DNA from: Solenopsis invicta
Lineage: Eukaryota > Arthropoda > Insecta > Hymenoptera > Formicidae
DNA length: 64,000 nt
Direction of reading: 5' to 3'
Assembly (NCBI RefSeq): GCF_016802725.1
Contig: NC_052666.1
Coordinates: forward strand, 1,738,501-1,802,500
This document shows positions 43,872 through 57,403 of the stretch, piece by piece (the first letter of the stretch is position 1; the number at the start of each line of letters is the position of its first letter). A model generated the notes under the pieces. The model searched no databases, was not told the origin of the DNA, and worked only from the letters and a program-made list of their open reading frames with translations. The translations under genes and the position numbers were made by a program.

Positions 43872-44415
43872 GGCGGCTATTCACGTTCAAGTAAACTTGT
43901 CAAGTATGTTTGTCAACTTTACGGGAACGTATGTACTATAATGCTTGATAACTGTATCGTTTTGTCATCTATACTTTCTGATAGATTTGACAAACAGGCT
44001 TCAAGTAAATTTTTTTTCATATATACAAATCAAGTACAGCCATTGACAAAATTATTAGGCACTCTTGTTTTTTCTAAATTTGTTATAACTAAATTGCATA
44101 AGCTAAAAAATAAGTTATAAAAAACAATGGTAGATCAAGCAAACATTAATTTATGAAGTTATTTAAGAAATAAATGATAACATTTATAAAGATAGTGTAA
44201 TGTATTTCTTTATAAATTGAAAAAATTGTTAAATAAATAGGGTGCCTAATAATTTTGTCAATGGCTGTACGTTTGTTAAACTTATTAGAATGTGTATGTA
44301 ATGACAAAATTGCAGTTATTGTGGCTTGCTCATGTTTACTTGAACGTGATTGGCATGACTTGAGCTTGCTACATTGTTACATACGCTTTAGTTTACTTGA
44401 CAAGTTAGTTTCTTA
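43872..44415. mobile_element. Inverted-repeat element interrupted by a Tc1-like MITE
   Basis: TCACGTTCAAGTAAACTTGT near 43888 is echoed in inverted orientation at 44334-44352 (GTTTACTTGAACGTGA) and 44390-44410 (GTTTACTTGACAAGTTAG). Boundaries are approximate. Confidence 0.45.
44037..44267. mobile_element. 231-bp Tc1-like MITE with perfect 26-bp TIRs
   Basis: Starts CAGCCATTGACAAAATTATT and ends with the exact inverted copy, flanked by TA (44035-44036 and 44268-44269). The AT-rich interior has no coding. The ends resemble Tc1-group termini that read GACAAAATTATTAGGCAC. Confidence 0.92.
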
Positions 44416-44724
44416 AACAAATCGTACGCTTGCGCAAGCCAAATTCTCTGATCTACATGTTTCAATATATTTGACGGTTATTTTTTGATTTTGAATTATG
44501 GTCCTTGATTTTTTTTATACATTTTTTTCATAGTTGTAATAATTTCGTCAAATATTGTTTTGGAGAAAAAGAAATATTTTTATTCGTCTAATATTTAAAA
44601 AAAAAATTTTTTTAACTATATTTTCCACTAATAACTGTGCTAGCGTATGCACGTATGACAAGTTTTTTTAAACGTGAATAATTTTCTTTAGAGATTTCAA
44701 CCATATCATTACTCATTAAACATA

Positions 44725-44950
44725 TAGGATCACTGCACCAGTCGTTGAACGATTTAGCAGTAAATAACTGTTTAACAACATGAATATTAAAATAAGACTT
44801 TAAAATAATACTTTAGAAATTAATTAATATTTTTTCAATTTGATTTTTAATTTGATTAAAATTTATATTAAAAAGTGTAATTATATTATTATTTTTATTT
44901 ATTGACTTGTTCAATTTCTTATCTATTCGTTGACTAGTGCAGTGATCTTA
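44725..44950. mobile_element. 226-bp MITE, copy 2 of the 34746 family
   Basis: Ends TAGGATCACTGCACCAGTCG and, inverted, TAAGATCACTGCACTAGTCA. Flanks TA and TT. Same family as 34746-34952. Confidence 0.8.
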
Positions 44951-45620
44951 TTATGTAAAATACAAGCCGTGATATAATTTTGAATGAGATCAGTTCTTAT
45001 CGATGGTTTGTCTATAATAGAATTCGAAACTATATTTTTAAAGACCATTGCTACGTTCTACAATCATTCTTATAAAAGATAAACGTTAGATATAATTTTT
45101 ATCTGTCCGTCAATCTGTCATTATTTTTATATGATACAGGTAAAGGTCTTCAAAATTTTATAAGCATCACCAATTAAATGAGCCTCGCACGAAAACTTAA
45201 TTGCATCTGTGCACGAATTTTATAATTTTGATACGTTAAATATCCCTTGGTCATGCACCGAGACAGAATAGCCTACATAACAATGTATAAATTCCATTTT
45301 ATTATTGCAAACTGTCTGTAATTTTAATTATTTATTTATTTACCTTGAATTGTTTGAATTTCATAATAAACAATACAAATTACTAATACAAATATAACAA
45401 TACAAATTACTAATACAAATATTACTACCTACAATTCAATGGAGTGACAGCCTTTTCAATTAACGTAACTTTTATAGTTTTTCTTTGGAGTTTCCATTTT
45501 TATATGAGTTCCAAGTTCCATTAATTATGCCAATTATTTCTGGAAAATCTTTACTTCTTCAAGAAATGTAGTACATTCCATTGCTTCTTGGTTCTGTTGG
45601 CCATTTAATATAATAATTTT
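44951..45620. other. AT-rich spacer, nothing recognised
   Basis: Contains a short ACAATACAAATTACTAATAC duplication near 45370-45420. No gene. Confidence 0.4.
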
Positions 45621-45625
45621 GAAGA

Positions 45626-48600
45626 ATGAGCAAAGCGTTCAGGAGGCAGGGCGTACGGCACGCCACGATTAGAATTTCCTATGCTTAAAATATTAATATA
45701 AATTATACTCCTTGTGGGATTTTAATTTGATGTATATGGTACGGTGGAGGACCATGTACTGAATCATTCTATGGTTTTAAAAGTTAAGATTTTATTGATA
45801 TGTGACTATTTTTTTGGTTACATTTACCGATAGAAGAAATTTTCTAAAAATTCTCAAAGTTCTAATCCTTGAATTATCTTAATTCGGAGTGCATAATACT
45901 GTAGCACCATATACACGCTAACGTTTTATAATTCAAGAGACAAAGTTTTACCGTGATTTATGCATGTTTTAATTTTATTTGATATTCCGGAGACTTCTAA
46001 TATTTTTCATACTTACAATTTTCAAATTATTTTAATTGTGTACAGTGCGATAGCGTCATGCACTTGCACAAATGTTTTCATATTTAGAGTTATTATTTTA
46101 TTGTTTTTTCTATTTTTTATTCATCCAAAACTTCTACCGTTTTTAATAATTTTAATTTTTGAGTTATTTTGATGTGACTTACATTACGCGGTGAGATGTA
46201 TATTAAAACTAGAAGATTTGCAAATTGAAAATGATAATTTTTTGTTCTTATTATTTTTTATCAGACCGGGAAGATAAAGAAAATTCCAGCGCTTAAATTT
46301 TGTCCCACGTTAATTTCTCATACTTTGAACATTAACATAAATTATACCTTCTGCGGGATTTTGATTTGGCGTATGTGGTATGGTAGAGGACAATGTATTT
46401 AATCATTGTATGATTGCAAAAGTTGATATTTTGTTGTTGTTACATCATGTGATTATTTTTTCGGTTACCTCGGTAGAAATTTTTAGTATTTTTAATGGTT
46501 AGGTTTTTAAAATTATTTTAATCTGAACTGCATAGTGCGGAAACAGGATGCAGCATGCATATGCAAAATGTTTACGACTCAAAAGTTATCATTTTAGTAT
46601 TTCTTTTATTTTTTATTGATTCTGGGATTTTCCGGTATTTGCAATAATTGATTTTTAAGTTAGCTTAATTTATTGTGTACTGTGCGGTAGCGGCAAGTAT
46701 CCTTAAAAGATTTGTGATTTGAAAGTTATAATCTTCTTATTTTTATTATTTTTTTATTGCCTCGCAAAGATAGAAAAATTTCAGTACAAGAAATCTCATA
46801 GTGCTCGAAACGGCGTACGCGATGCTTCTTGGCGGTTGCGGAAGCCGCGCGACGCGGGGATCGCATGTGTTAGGGCCGTATTCGTATTCTGATTTATTCC
46901 GATTTTGTGTTTTATATTATTTGCACATTTATTTGAAATTTAGCGATGGCGGTTGATGATTGCATTTAGTATACTGAATAACTGTGATCGTGAAATTAAG
47001 ATTTGAGTATTATTTCATCATGAATCTATTTAATTGGTCGAAAGGCGTTTCTGTATTTAGTTCGCTATTACTGAATAGGCTTAATTGGATGGCGCGAGAA
47101 AAAGGAAATATTTTCTTTACCAAACGTAACAACTAAATTAAGTACAACTATTGGACATTTTAATTTTTCAATTTTTTATTATTTAATAATAAATTAGACT
47201 TAACTAGCAGTCGAGAGACGCTACGTTGAATGTTACAACTATTTAGGATAATATTATATTATCTTAAATTATTAAATAATTATCATTATTTCTGTCATTC
47301 AGCGTGGCGTCTCCCGACTGCTAGTTAAGTCTAATTTGTTATTAAAAAATAAAAATTAAAAAAATTTTAAATGCCAAGTATTTGTATTTTATTATGTTTA
47401 TATTTATTTAATTCAATAATTAGTTTAATTTTTATTTCAAATTTTTTAAAGCAATTTTTTATAGTTTTTATTTTTGTTTCTTTAAATTTGTTTAAGTTAT
47501 GTTTATAATATGTTTAAGTTCTGTTTTTTAAGTATTGTTTTTTAAATTTTTAGCTATTATTATTTCTTCTTATTTTAATTTGTTTAAGTTTTTAATTTTT
47601 ATTCTTGAATTTTTTTTATTTTTATTATTATTAATAATGTGTTAGCCCCTTTAACTGCAGCATCTTTCCGTGACTGCGCACCTGAATTCGCTCTGAAGCT
47701 TGTTGACGCTTGCGGGGACTGCGAGACGCTGGTTAAACGCGTACGATATCTAGAATTAATTTTTTATTCTTTAATAATTAATATCGGTTGCAATTTACAA
47801 GAGATTTCAATTCCAGCCATGCGATGCGGTAGTATCCCGTATGTAAAATTATCGTATTGCGAAAAAGTTACAATTTTAATGTTGCTTCCGTGAGTTTTTT
47901 ATTTTTACATGTTCTGAAATATTTAAATACTTTAAGCAATATTAATTTTTACGTTATGTTACTTCCGCGTGTTCAGTATGGTGGTGGCACGTGCTAACTA
48001 TAAATTTTTGGTTAAAGATTTATTATTTCATTATTATTTCTATATGTTTTTATTTTCCTTATTCTGGAATATTATAATATTTTTAATAGTTCTAATTTTT
48101 ACGTTATTTTGATCCGGCATGCACCGTGCGGTAGCAGAGGGCACGCACAACAAAATTGCAAGTCAAAATCTATAATTTAATTGCTGCCACTATTTTTAAT
48201 AGTACTGAAAAGATACGAGGAATCGTAGCGTATGAGTTTGTCGGCTCTAGCAGAAGTAGCGGGGTGCGGGGATAAGACGTGCGTTACTTAGAATTTATTC
48301 CTCGCACTTCAAACGTTCATATAAAATATAATTTTAGCAGAATTTTTAATTTGATACCCATGACGCGGTAATGGCCTGCACGTAAAATCACTACACTTTT
48401 AAAAAGTTGAAGGTTTAATATTGCTACTAAGTAGAATTTATTTTTATCTGTTTTGAATCTTTAAATATTTTTAGCGACTTCAATTTTCAAGCTATCTTAA
48501 TTCTACGCGCACATGCGATTGTAGTATGTGCACGCAAAATGTTTCTGATAAAAAAGTTTTCAATTTATTATTAATTCTATAAGTTGAAAAATTAATTTAT

Positions 48601-48910
48601 TTTAATATCTTCTAGGATTTTTAACGGCTTCAATTTTAACGCTATCTTGATTCTGCGAGCATAGTGCGATAGCGGAGTGCACGCATAATAAGTTTTTAGG
48701 TCAAAATTCATAATTTTATTATTGCTATTATATGTAAAAAAATTAGTTTTATATGTACCAGAAATATAGAAGGAATCAGTGCGCGTGAGTTTCTGGCGCT
48801 CACGGAAGCCGCGAGGTGTGGGGAAGGCGCGTGTGAGTTCGCGCGAAAGCGCCGACCCGCTGCGCTAGTTACCGCGCGCGCCGATAGGTGGCCGCGGTCG
48901 TGAATAGTTA
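45626..48910. repeat. Degenerate higher-order tandem repeat, block 1
   Basis: A repeating pattern about every 150-190 bp: AATTTTTAAGTTATTTTGATTC-like stretch, then a TGTGCG(G/A)TAGCGG core with GCACGCA, then AAAGTTATAATTTTATTATTG, then AT-rich filler. Cores are recognisable near 45895, 46050, 46530, 46700, 47830, 47990, 48130, 48370, 48520 and 48665. GC-rich segments (AAGCCGCGAGGTGTGGGGA-like) recur near 45640, 46840, 48240 and 48800, suggesting a higher-order unit. No open frame is conserved between units. Confidence 0.6.
47165..47365. mobile_element. 200-bp fold-back MITE inside the tandem repeat
   Basis: Arms 47165-47231 and 47295-47365 are inverted copies around TTAGACTTAACTAGCAGTCG, differing at a few positions, with a 63-nt AT-rich loop. 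Confidence 0.8.
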
Positions 48911-48960
48911 CTCCCGTTTAAAATTCAGCTAGTAGGGCATAAGAACCACGACGCAAGGGC
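48840..48960 (+). repeat. GC-rich 115-bp block, copy A
   Basis: GCCGACCCGC, ACCGCGCGCGCCGATAGGTG and GCCGCGGTCG, then CCCGTTTAAAATTC, GGGCATAAGA and ACGACG. About 80% identical to 61445-61560. The flanks differ after GCTAC. Confidence 0.7.
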
Positions 48961-51212
48961 TACCGTTACCCTTAGGGGCGTGAATTTTTCTGGCAATTAT
49001 CTTTTGTTTTTCCGAGTTTTGTGAATTTCTTAATCTTGTTATATTTACTTTGTAGTCGAAAATTTTATCTGCGTAATAATCTAAGATAGATGTTTGATCA
49101 TGTTTGACAATTGACGATTGCAAGACTCGTGAGAAACGTAAAAATTTTAATATTTCTTTACGGTAACAAGTTGTTGAAAATTTCACATAATTATTTTAAT
49201 GGTGTAACAGTCATTTTCAGAGAGAAAAGATTGTATCTTAGTTCAATTTGTAGATATTCAGCAGAATCGTTTATGCAATTAAATATGTATCTCTTATTAT
49301 TTCTTTCTGTGTATGCAATAGAATCTATCATTACGAGTTCTCTACATGTAATATGTATTTGATATATGTTTCGTGAGTTTTAAAGAAGACTCGCAATAAT
49401 TGCAATTCAATAGTACTAGATGCTCCTATTTTCTGTTCTTATTTACAAAATGTCTTATTCGCGAAACAATTTTAGATGTAGCATATGGTCACTCGTTTTG
49501 TATTGTCGAATCAATCGTGTGCTGCTTTAAACTAGACTATCGATTATTTGCATAGTATAAATTTTAACTTGATGTATGTATTAAAGAATAGAAATAACCA
49601 TTTTCTTAATTTAATTTTAATTTTCGTGAACCACAAATTTTTTACGCATGGAAAATCTTTATATTAATATTGTGTGATTTATTTACAATTTATTGCAAAT
49701 TCAATTCTAAACTATTGCGATAAAATTATTAATTTGTTAAAAATTTATCAATAAAGTTACGAACAAATTTTTTGTTGGAAAGTTGTGTAAACACGATATA
49801 ATCTAAGTAATTACAAAATATTCAACCGATAATTATTTTTCTTTTATGAGACACTGGTAAAATAATCACGCATGTGTTATTAACTCTCCGTACGATATAT
49901 TTCTTTGTTCCTTAAATTTCACAAAATATAATAATTTGTCAAGTTTATAACACATAGTTAGTTCGCACATTGGAAATTGCGAGGTTTTAATGGAATCACG
50001 GATATTCAAAAGATTAGAATATTTGTCACATAAAAATCAGCTAAAAATAGTTAAAAATAGTTAATAGATTGCGCTCGTATTACACAACTAACGTCGTAGC
50101 ACTATTAAGCTCTTGTATAGAATTCCTATATTAAACAAACTTTCACTCAAAATATCTCTGAAACTAAAGCTCTAATTACAAATCTTGTTAAAAATTTCTC
50201 ATATAAAATCGATACAAGCCTTCGTAGTTTTTTTTATAAAGTATATACTGGGCTAATTCTAATAATCTCGTATAATTCATTTTTGACCAGTTAACTTTTG
50301 AATAAATATTTTTTTTTTATTGTACACACTTTAGAAGATAGGACTTTTTGTAGTCTCTTTTGTTATGATATACTTGGTTTATTGTATTGATCCTACATTC
50401 ACTTTTGACTTATCTTTTGATTAAATAAGTTTTATATTTTTATTGTATATACTTTTGATAATCGAAGTCTGTTTTTAAAATTTGCTTTTTTTGTGCAAGA
50501 TTTTATTTATTCTTTTGAGCAAATTTGTATTGGGAATATATAAAATATATTGATAGTATAACATTAATAATTTAATTAAAATAATAAATATCTTTAACAA
50601 CAAAAAAACGTTATTAAGTGTCGTGAACAATATTAAAATATAAATCATATTTAGTGGAAACATTACAGTTTTCGAAAAATGTTATATAAAAATAATTTTT
50701 TAAACTTCAAATTATATAAATATCATTTCGGTGTAATTATTAATATTTTCGATGAATTAACGGAGTCAATTTTTAATGATTTGCTTTTATAAAGAATTGA
50801 ATTTCGAAATCGAGATTCCTGCAATAGGAAAATTAAAGAGAGAGTTATAATTTTAGGTAAATTATTTTCCGTTTATATACTTTAACTTATTTATTTTATT
50901 CATATGTAACTTTATAAGAATAACAACCTATTAAGAATAGAAGGAAAATAAGCAAAGAAACACATGTAGATTATATCAATATTTTATTTATTACAAATAA
51001 AAATAAATGTGTTGAAAGTGTATAATTATAAACGCTAAGTATCAATAATTACAATCATCAGCTTTTTATCATTATGTCAATTATATTTGACTAATTGTAA
51101 TTAAATTCAATGTTAAATATAATTTTTCTGATTTTACTACCCTTCAAACAGAATTAATTTATTCAACTTTTGACGTTTGGAATTATTCTCAGTGATTCTA
51201 CTGCCGATATAA
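48961..51212. other. AT-rich stretch, nothing recognised
   Basis: About 2.2 kb with only short chance open frames (for example 49111-49362 plus, 48929-49186 minus, 50475-50663 minus). None has domain-like features. Confidence 0.45.
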
Positions 51213-51214
51213 TA

Positions 51215-53113
51215 TAGTGGAGTCTTTCATATCCAAATAAAGACAATTTTTCGGATAAGGGAGAATTTTCGGATAATAAAATAAACACATTTTTATATTA
51301 AGTTTTATTTATTCAAATAGAAACTTAAATTTGTAACAAAGAGGACTTCCTATACATATTTAAAAAAAATTAGTCTTTAAGTAAAGAAAACAAAATAAAC
51401 ATTTGTTTATAAATTTATGGATCCCATATCTTTTTGGCTCAGTCACATAAATGTTTCAACGTAAGTAAGAAGTGCAGAATTACATTCTTTTTGTACCTCA
51501 AACCAACGAAGTCCTATTTCGCGTGCCTCGAATGCTTCGGCACGTCGTCTTCAGTATTGCTTCTATTTGTTATTTCTATTAAATTTAACTTTATGTTGAT
51601 GATATCATCGTTACTGGAATCATTATTCTTCTCGCGTTGAAACCACTCTATGATATCATTGATGGGATAGTCATCACATCCTGGTATTTTATGTAATGTA
51701 GCGATAACTTCGTCTTTTTTATTTGTTGCTTCTTGTTTGTGCTTTCAATTTTATTTAAAGTTTTCTTTTACAAAAGTTTTCTTCATGCTTTTTTAAAAGT
51801 TATGTCTTTAATGTGGGACCAAGTATCCGCCATGTAAAAACATTCTTTTAAATTTATTTTTTTATAAAGCTTCATTATTTCTTCTTTGTTATTACATTTA
51901 AATAAAAAAAATTTTTAACCTACTTTTTTCTGTAGATTTGTTTAAAACACTCAATAACTTCTTGATCTAGTGGTTGTATGAGTGAAGTTATATTAGGTGA
52001 CGAAAACATAACTTATAAATTCGTCTTTCTTGTTAAAAATTCCACAATGCGATTTAGCATTGTCTAATAACAGAAGAGTTTTTTGTCTGTGACCATTTTT
52101 TAATTGGCGTTCTTTAACGGCTGGTATGAAAATTTCCTCAAATCATTCACAAAAAATTTGACTATTCATTCTAGCATTTTCTAGCACTTCTATCAACATG
52201 TTTTGAACAGCGTGGATTTTTACTTTTTTCGATAATTAGAATCTGTAGCTGAAGATATCCGGTAACATTTGTACACAACAGAGCAGTAATACGGCCTTTG
52301 CTAATTTTGCGACCAAGAGCGGATGTTTCGCGACGAGAGACCAATGTTTTCTGAGATATTTTCCAAAATAAACCCGTTTTGTCAACATTGTATACATTTA
52401 TTAATGAATACCCTTCATCATTTAAAAATGTTTTAAATTTTGCTGTAAAGGCTTCTGCAGCAGTAGTGTCTGCTGATAATTTTTTTCTACAAATATCCAG
52501 TTGTCGAATACCATGCCTTTTTTTGAATTTTGCTAGCCAACTATTACTAGCTTTAAAATTTGAATCATCCTTCGATCTCTCGTTGAACTCTACAGTTTTC
52601 TCACGTATCGTAGGTCTACTTATTGGTATGTCTCTGTCCCTTTTTTTGCCGAAACCATTGAAATACAACATTATCCACAGTTTCATTTTTAGGATTTATT
52701 AAGCTTTTTCTACGAATAGCATCTGAGGAATTTGCATGTGGAATATAACTTTTAATTTCACACTTTCTATTTTTATGTCCGTAATAGTAGATCTATCTAT
52801 ACTATGGATTTGTGTCAATTCTGCTGCACTTTCACCACGTTCGAAAGTTTTAATTATTTCATATTTTGTTTGAATATTTAAAACTACACTTTTTTGTTTA
52901 GTTCCCGTCGTATAGTGTACGCTGTTAGCTTTGTACTAAATTGTTCTGGATATAATTAGTCAAAGAGAAGTCACGTAGAAGAGTATGTAGGTATACTTCC
53001 ACAGCTTGTGAACATTATCACAGAACGCTGTTTGGATAATGGAACATTCGGATAGTAGAACGTTCGGTTATTAGACTATTTGGATAATAGATCGGATATG
53101 GAAGGTTCTACTG
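51215..53113 (-). mobile_element. Tigger/pogo-like DNA transposon, degenerate
   Basis: Ends TAGTGGAGTCTTTCATATCC and, inverted, CAGTAGAACCTTCCATATCC, flanked by TA (51213-51214 and 53114-53115). Subterminal CGGATAATA/TTATCCAAA motifs repeat near both ends. At 1.9 kb it is near full length for the family. The transposase lies on the minus strand and is broken. Confidence 0.88.
51560..52690 (-). pseudogene. Tigger/pogo transposase, decayed
   Basis: Open from 52686 to about 52171: a CENP-B-type HTH (WLAKFKKRHGIRQLDIC), then VYNVDKTGLFWKISQKTL with the first catalytic Asp (the usual next Glu is Lys here), then GRKISKGRITALLCTN and IEKSKNPRCSK. After a stop it continues as KTLLLLDNAKSHCG (second Asp), a shifted PLDQEVIE (third Asp region) and ADTWSHIKDITF. 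Several stops and shifts follow. The upstream N-terminal HTH lies at 52700-52900 in broken form (GESAAELTQIHSID-like in reverse). Confidence 0.85.
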
Positions 53114-53115
53114 TA

Positions 53116-54008
53116 CAATCTTATCGTTATATATTTATTAGCCGTTATATACTTATTTTGCTTTTATTATGGTATTTTTAATATTTTGATATTTAAAATT
53201 TTTTCAAACTTTTATAATATTATTTTAGCTACAATTTTTATTTTTTATTGTTACAATATTAAATATTTAAAACTCATTATTGACTGCTGTAATTAAATTT
53301 TATTTATCATTTATAATAGATGCTTAATAATATTTTACAACTCTATAACTTTATACACACATACACATATGAATCATACATTATATATTATGTATTATTT
53401 ATATATCATAATTATCTAATTTGTTAATTTGTGACATAGCAAAAGAAATAAATCAAAATCAATTTATATCAATTTTTGTATAAAAGTAATGCTGTCATAC
53501 AGAAAATTATTTCTTTGAATAAAAAATATACTATCAGTTACAACCTTTTGAATTACAGCAAAATGATTTCCGTTACATTTACATTTTTTATTTATAGATT
53601 ACAATTATTGACTTTAATAAAAAAAGAGATTGATCCTAAACGATACTGATTGTCATTTATATATTTAATTATATGAGAATGTGCTTTTAAATCTCTTTGA
53701 TAATTTGTTGAGACATATAATTTTTAGTCTTTTAATAAACGAGAATACTAAAAAACTAAATTTTTGGACATTTGAAAATAATTTCTTAGTTTATCAATAA
53801 GATTGTCTGATATTGATTGCTCATTTTGGTTGCTTATCAGAAATTTTCTCAATAATTTTATCTAAAAAAACATTTAATATTGTTTTGTTTTAATAACTTT
53901 ATTATAAATATAATAGTGCATTTTCTTTAACAAATAGAAATCAAAATGTGATCATTTTATTTTATAATTCTGTAATGTACAATAATATAAATATTCTTCT
54001 TTTGTAAC

Positions 54009-54060
<52 letters not shown>

Positions 54061-55655
54061 GTAGAGTCTATTCGTCTCTTCTTCCTTCTCACTATACATG
54101 TGACGTTAATTTTTTAAATTGTGTTTTTGCGTAGGATATCTGTGATCCATAGGACATTTTTACTCACATATTTAAATTTCTAATACAAAAAATATTGTTA
54201 AAAAATATTTTACAACATTAGATAACTATGTATTTTTTGTCAATTAATAATACTTATACATAATTAAAAAATTAAACAAAATTAATTATAAATCAATTGT
54301 AGTCTTTGTAGTATTTATTTTAGGTTAAACTAGTCAACTCTTTTCTAATCTCGTTTGTTGACATTAATTACGACATAAATTTATTTTTTATATTACATTA
54401 TATTTTTGCAAAATTATTAATTGCGCGCGTTGGGGTTGTATTATAGATATAGAGAAAAGTTTTTGTTAATTCTGTTTAAATTTGCATGGCAAAATAATTA
54501 TGATTGAAAGATTCATTTTTATATATAGTTACTGCTGCTAAAACGTTAGTAATAATAATTGTTTATATTGATCTATATATGAAAGGAATATATATTATAT
54601 GCTCCAAAAATACTTACTGGAACTATAATTTTTAGGAACATCTATTCACTTTGGTATAAACCTACAACTAAATATAATAATAATTATTAGTATTTTTTGA
54701 ATTTAATATGTCAAACAAATCGTTAATTATTTGTATAAATTTGATTGTTGTTGCTGCAACAGCTTGTAATAAAAAAGTTACTTAAGTAAAAAAACTTTAT
54801 ATGATAACCATTTCATACAATACGTTGAATCATTTTACTTGAAAAATATTACAATTAACTACAATTAACTAATGATCTTAGCGCCCATAAATTATAAATA
54901 ATTACATGGATATATGCTTGGATTTGGAATAGATAATTATTGAGACATCAATAAGACTATTTATTTAAATGACAAAACGTAATAAATATAGTAGATAAAG
55001 AACACACTTTTTAACACGAAATTTTATTTTAATTTTTAATTTAAAATATTGTTTACTGTCACATAATAGATATGCAATAAAGTAGGGAGATAATTAATTA
55101 AAAAACGAAAGTATACAGCAGAAATAAATATCATTAATTGAAATATTATAAAATTCTTATAATCGTAATAATATCCTAATACCGATTTTCATTATTTTAC
55201 AACTAGTATAAATATATCTGTAGAACTACGTTTAAAGCAAAAATTGAGTGTGCATTAATTATTAATTGTCTAATTTATAGAGCATACTTTAAAAAAAAAA
55301 ATATAATTATTAAAAATAATTTATTAATTTTATTTATTAGAAAAAAAATGCGAACATTGTTAAAAATGAAAAAGGATAAAAGGTCTTTTTAAGAAAATTT
55401 TTCATCTAGAAAAGGCTGAACGAAATAATACGCCCTCTCTTTTTGTAATTACATATCAGTTTCAAAATTTTATTTTATCTTGCAAGAACCTCTGCAAGAT
55501 TTAATCTGGAAAGTGTAGTCGTATCTATAAGAAACTGATATTTTATTCAGCAAGACTAAAAGCACGAGATACCGCAAAATGTAATGTCGTGTCGCGTTAT
55601 GTGACCGATAAAATCTCCCAAAATGCGCCATGATACATGTATCTACGTTGCATTA
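53116..55655. other. AT-rich stretch with (TA)n, nothing recognised
   Basis: Contains a (TA)n run at about 54013-54056 and long A/T homopolymer-rich sequence. No supported gene over 2.5 kb. Confidence 0.5.
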
Positions 55656-56760
55656 ATGTATCGCAAAAAAGTTGTGATTTTAATGTTGCTTCGATGAGTT
55701 TTATATTTTTATATGTCCTGAATCTTTAATATTTTTTAGTAGCTCCAAATTTTAAGTTATAGTGATTCTACTTCTACAGTGCTGTAGTAATACGTGCCCA
55801 CTATAGATCTCCATAAAAAGATGCATTATTTTATTATTAATTCTAGATGTTTTAATTTTTCTTAATTTGGTAATTATTTTTAATGACTCTAATTTTTAAG
55901 TTATGTGAATTCTGAGTGTAGGGTATGATAGAGGTGCACGCAAAGTATTTACGAAAAAAATTGTTAATTTATTGTTAATTCTACATGCTGGAAAATAAAT
56001 TTTATGTGTTCTTGAAATATAAAAGAAAACGGCGCACGAGAGCTGTGTGATACGCGCGCGCGCGGAAGTTTTGCGAGAATTTATTCCTGAAACTTTAAAT
56101 ATTTTTACAGCCTCCAATTTTCGAGTTATCGTAACGCAATGTTGATTAGATGGTGGTATCCCGTGATCGCTATGGATATCTGGTCCAAGATTTGCTCTTC
56201 TATTTTTATTTTGGTTTATTTTAATTTTATTTGTTTCGAAATCTTTTACAATTTTTAATAGCTACAATTTTTGAGATATTGAGTTACGGCGTGATAGCGG
56301 TGCGCGGGACCAACAAGTTTCCGGCTTCAGATTCGAAATTTTGCAATTGTTACTGTGTGACAGTTATTTATTTTTGTTTCTGTGATTTATATTAAATGAA
56401 TCTGCGCGCAAGCGTTTCACGGTGCTAGCGGGAATCGCGAGGCGCGGGAAAGGTGCGTGCGAGCAACGATGAGAACGAATTCCTCAGATTCCGCATATTA
56501 TATCTGGTTTAATATAAATTATATTTTATTGGTGATCTCAGTTTGACGTGTACGGCGCGATAGCGGACAGTACACGCAATCATCATGCGATCTTAAATTG
56601 TTAAATTATTATTATTTTTTGTTTTTAATCATAGTGGGAAAAGTTATAGAAAATTATGAGTAACTGCTACATATTCTGGTTTAGAAAATATTGACTATGT
56701 TAAATTCGTTTTTAGATTTTAATTTCTCTTTATAATTCATCTCGATTCTGTTCAAAATTA
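55656..56760. repeat. Degenerate higher-order tandem repeat, block 2
   Basis: The same pattern as block 1: cores near 55780, 55930, 56150, 56295 and 56550 (for example CGGCGCGATAGCGGACAGTA), with GC-rich segments at 56030-56070 and 56400-56470 (AATCGCGAGGCGCGGGAAAG). It is 7 kb from block 1, separated by AT-rich DNA and the Tigger element. Confidence 0.55.
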
Positions 56761-57403
56761 TTTTAACGGATAGTGCAGAAAAAAAAGAAATTTTTTGAGC
56801 GCCAGACGTAACAACTAATACATATCTTTTATTTATACTATTCAAATTAACTGAAGAATTTTCAGATCATTGAATACTAATAACGATAATTATTAACTTA
56901 ATTTAAAAATTACTTGGAAAATCCTTAGTGATTTATGAGTCACAACTTTAACGCAATAGATTCTATATTAATCTTATAAATATTTTTTATTCATTATCGA
57001 AAACAATAAATTTTATTTAAAAGCTGCAAGTTTTAACATCTTAATTTTTATATTACAACAAAACGTTTCTAACGCATAACATAGTTAAAATACAGTAGCT
57101 GTTTCATGTAACTTTAACTGTATATTTCTAAAAATTGTGACATGATAGAGCATTTGATAAATGGAGTCGTGTATTTGCATTATTTGTATTTATTTCTGTT
57201 TTTGTGTGCTTAAATTACTACATTTTTCGTATGCTTGTTCTATTCGAGCGATGTCCTTACGGACAGAATCTTTTTACGCACTCTTTTCGAGAGATTTCCT
57301 TGTGGATAATTAAAATCTTTTACGCACTGTTTCCGAGCGATATCCTTACGGATAAGATACGTACGAAATTTTAATATTTTAATTTTAGGCAATTTCAATC
57401 TGC
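56761..57403. other. Spacer, nothing recognised
   Basis: Two related phrases (CTTTTCGAGAGATTTCCTTG and GTTTCCGAGCGATATCCTTA) near 57285 and 57325 look like a short local duplication. No gene. Confidence 0.4.

Noticed and set aside
48929..49186. 85-codon minus-strand gene next to the GC-rich block
   Set aside because: Composition follows the local sequence, no domain or homologue in the window, and no splice or promoter support on that strand.
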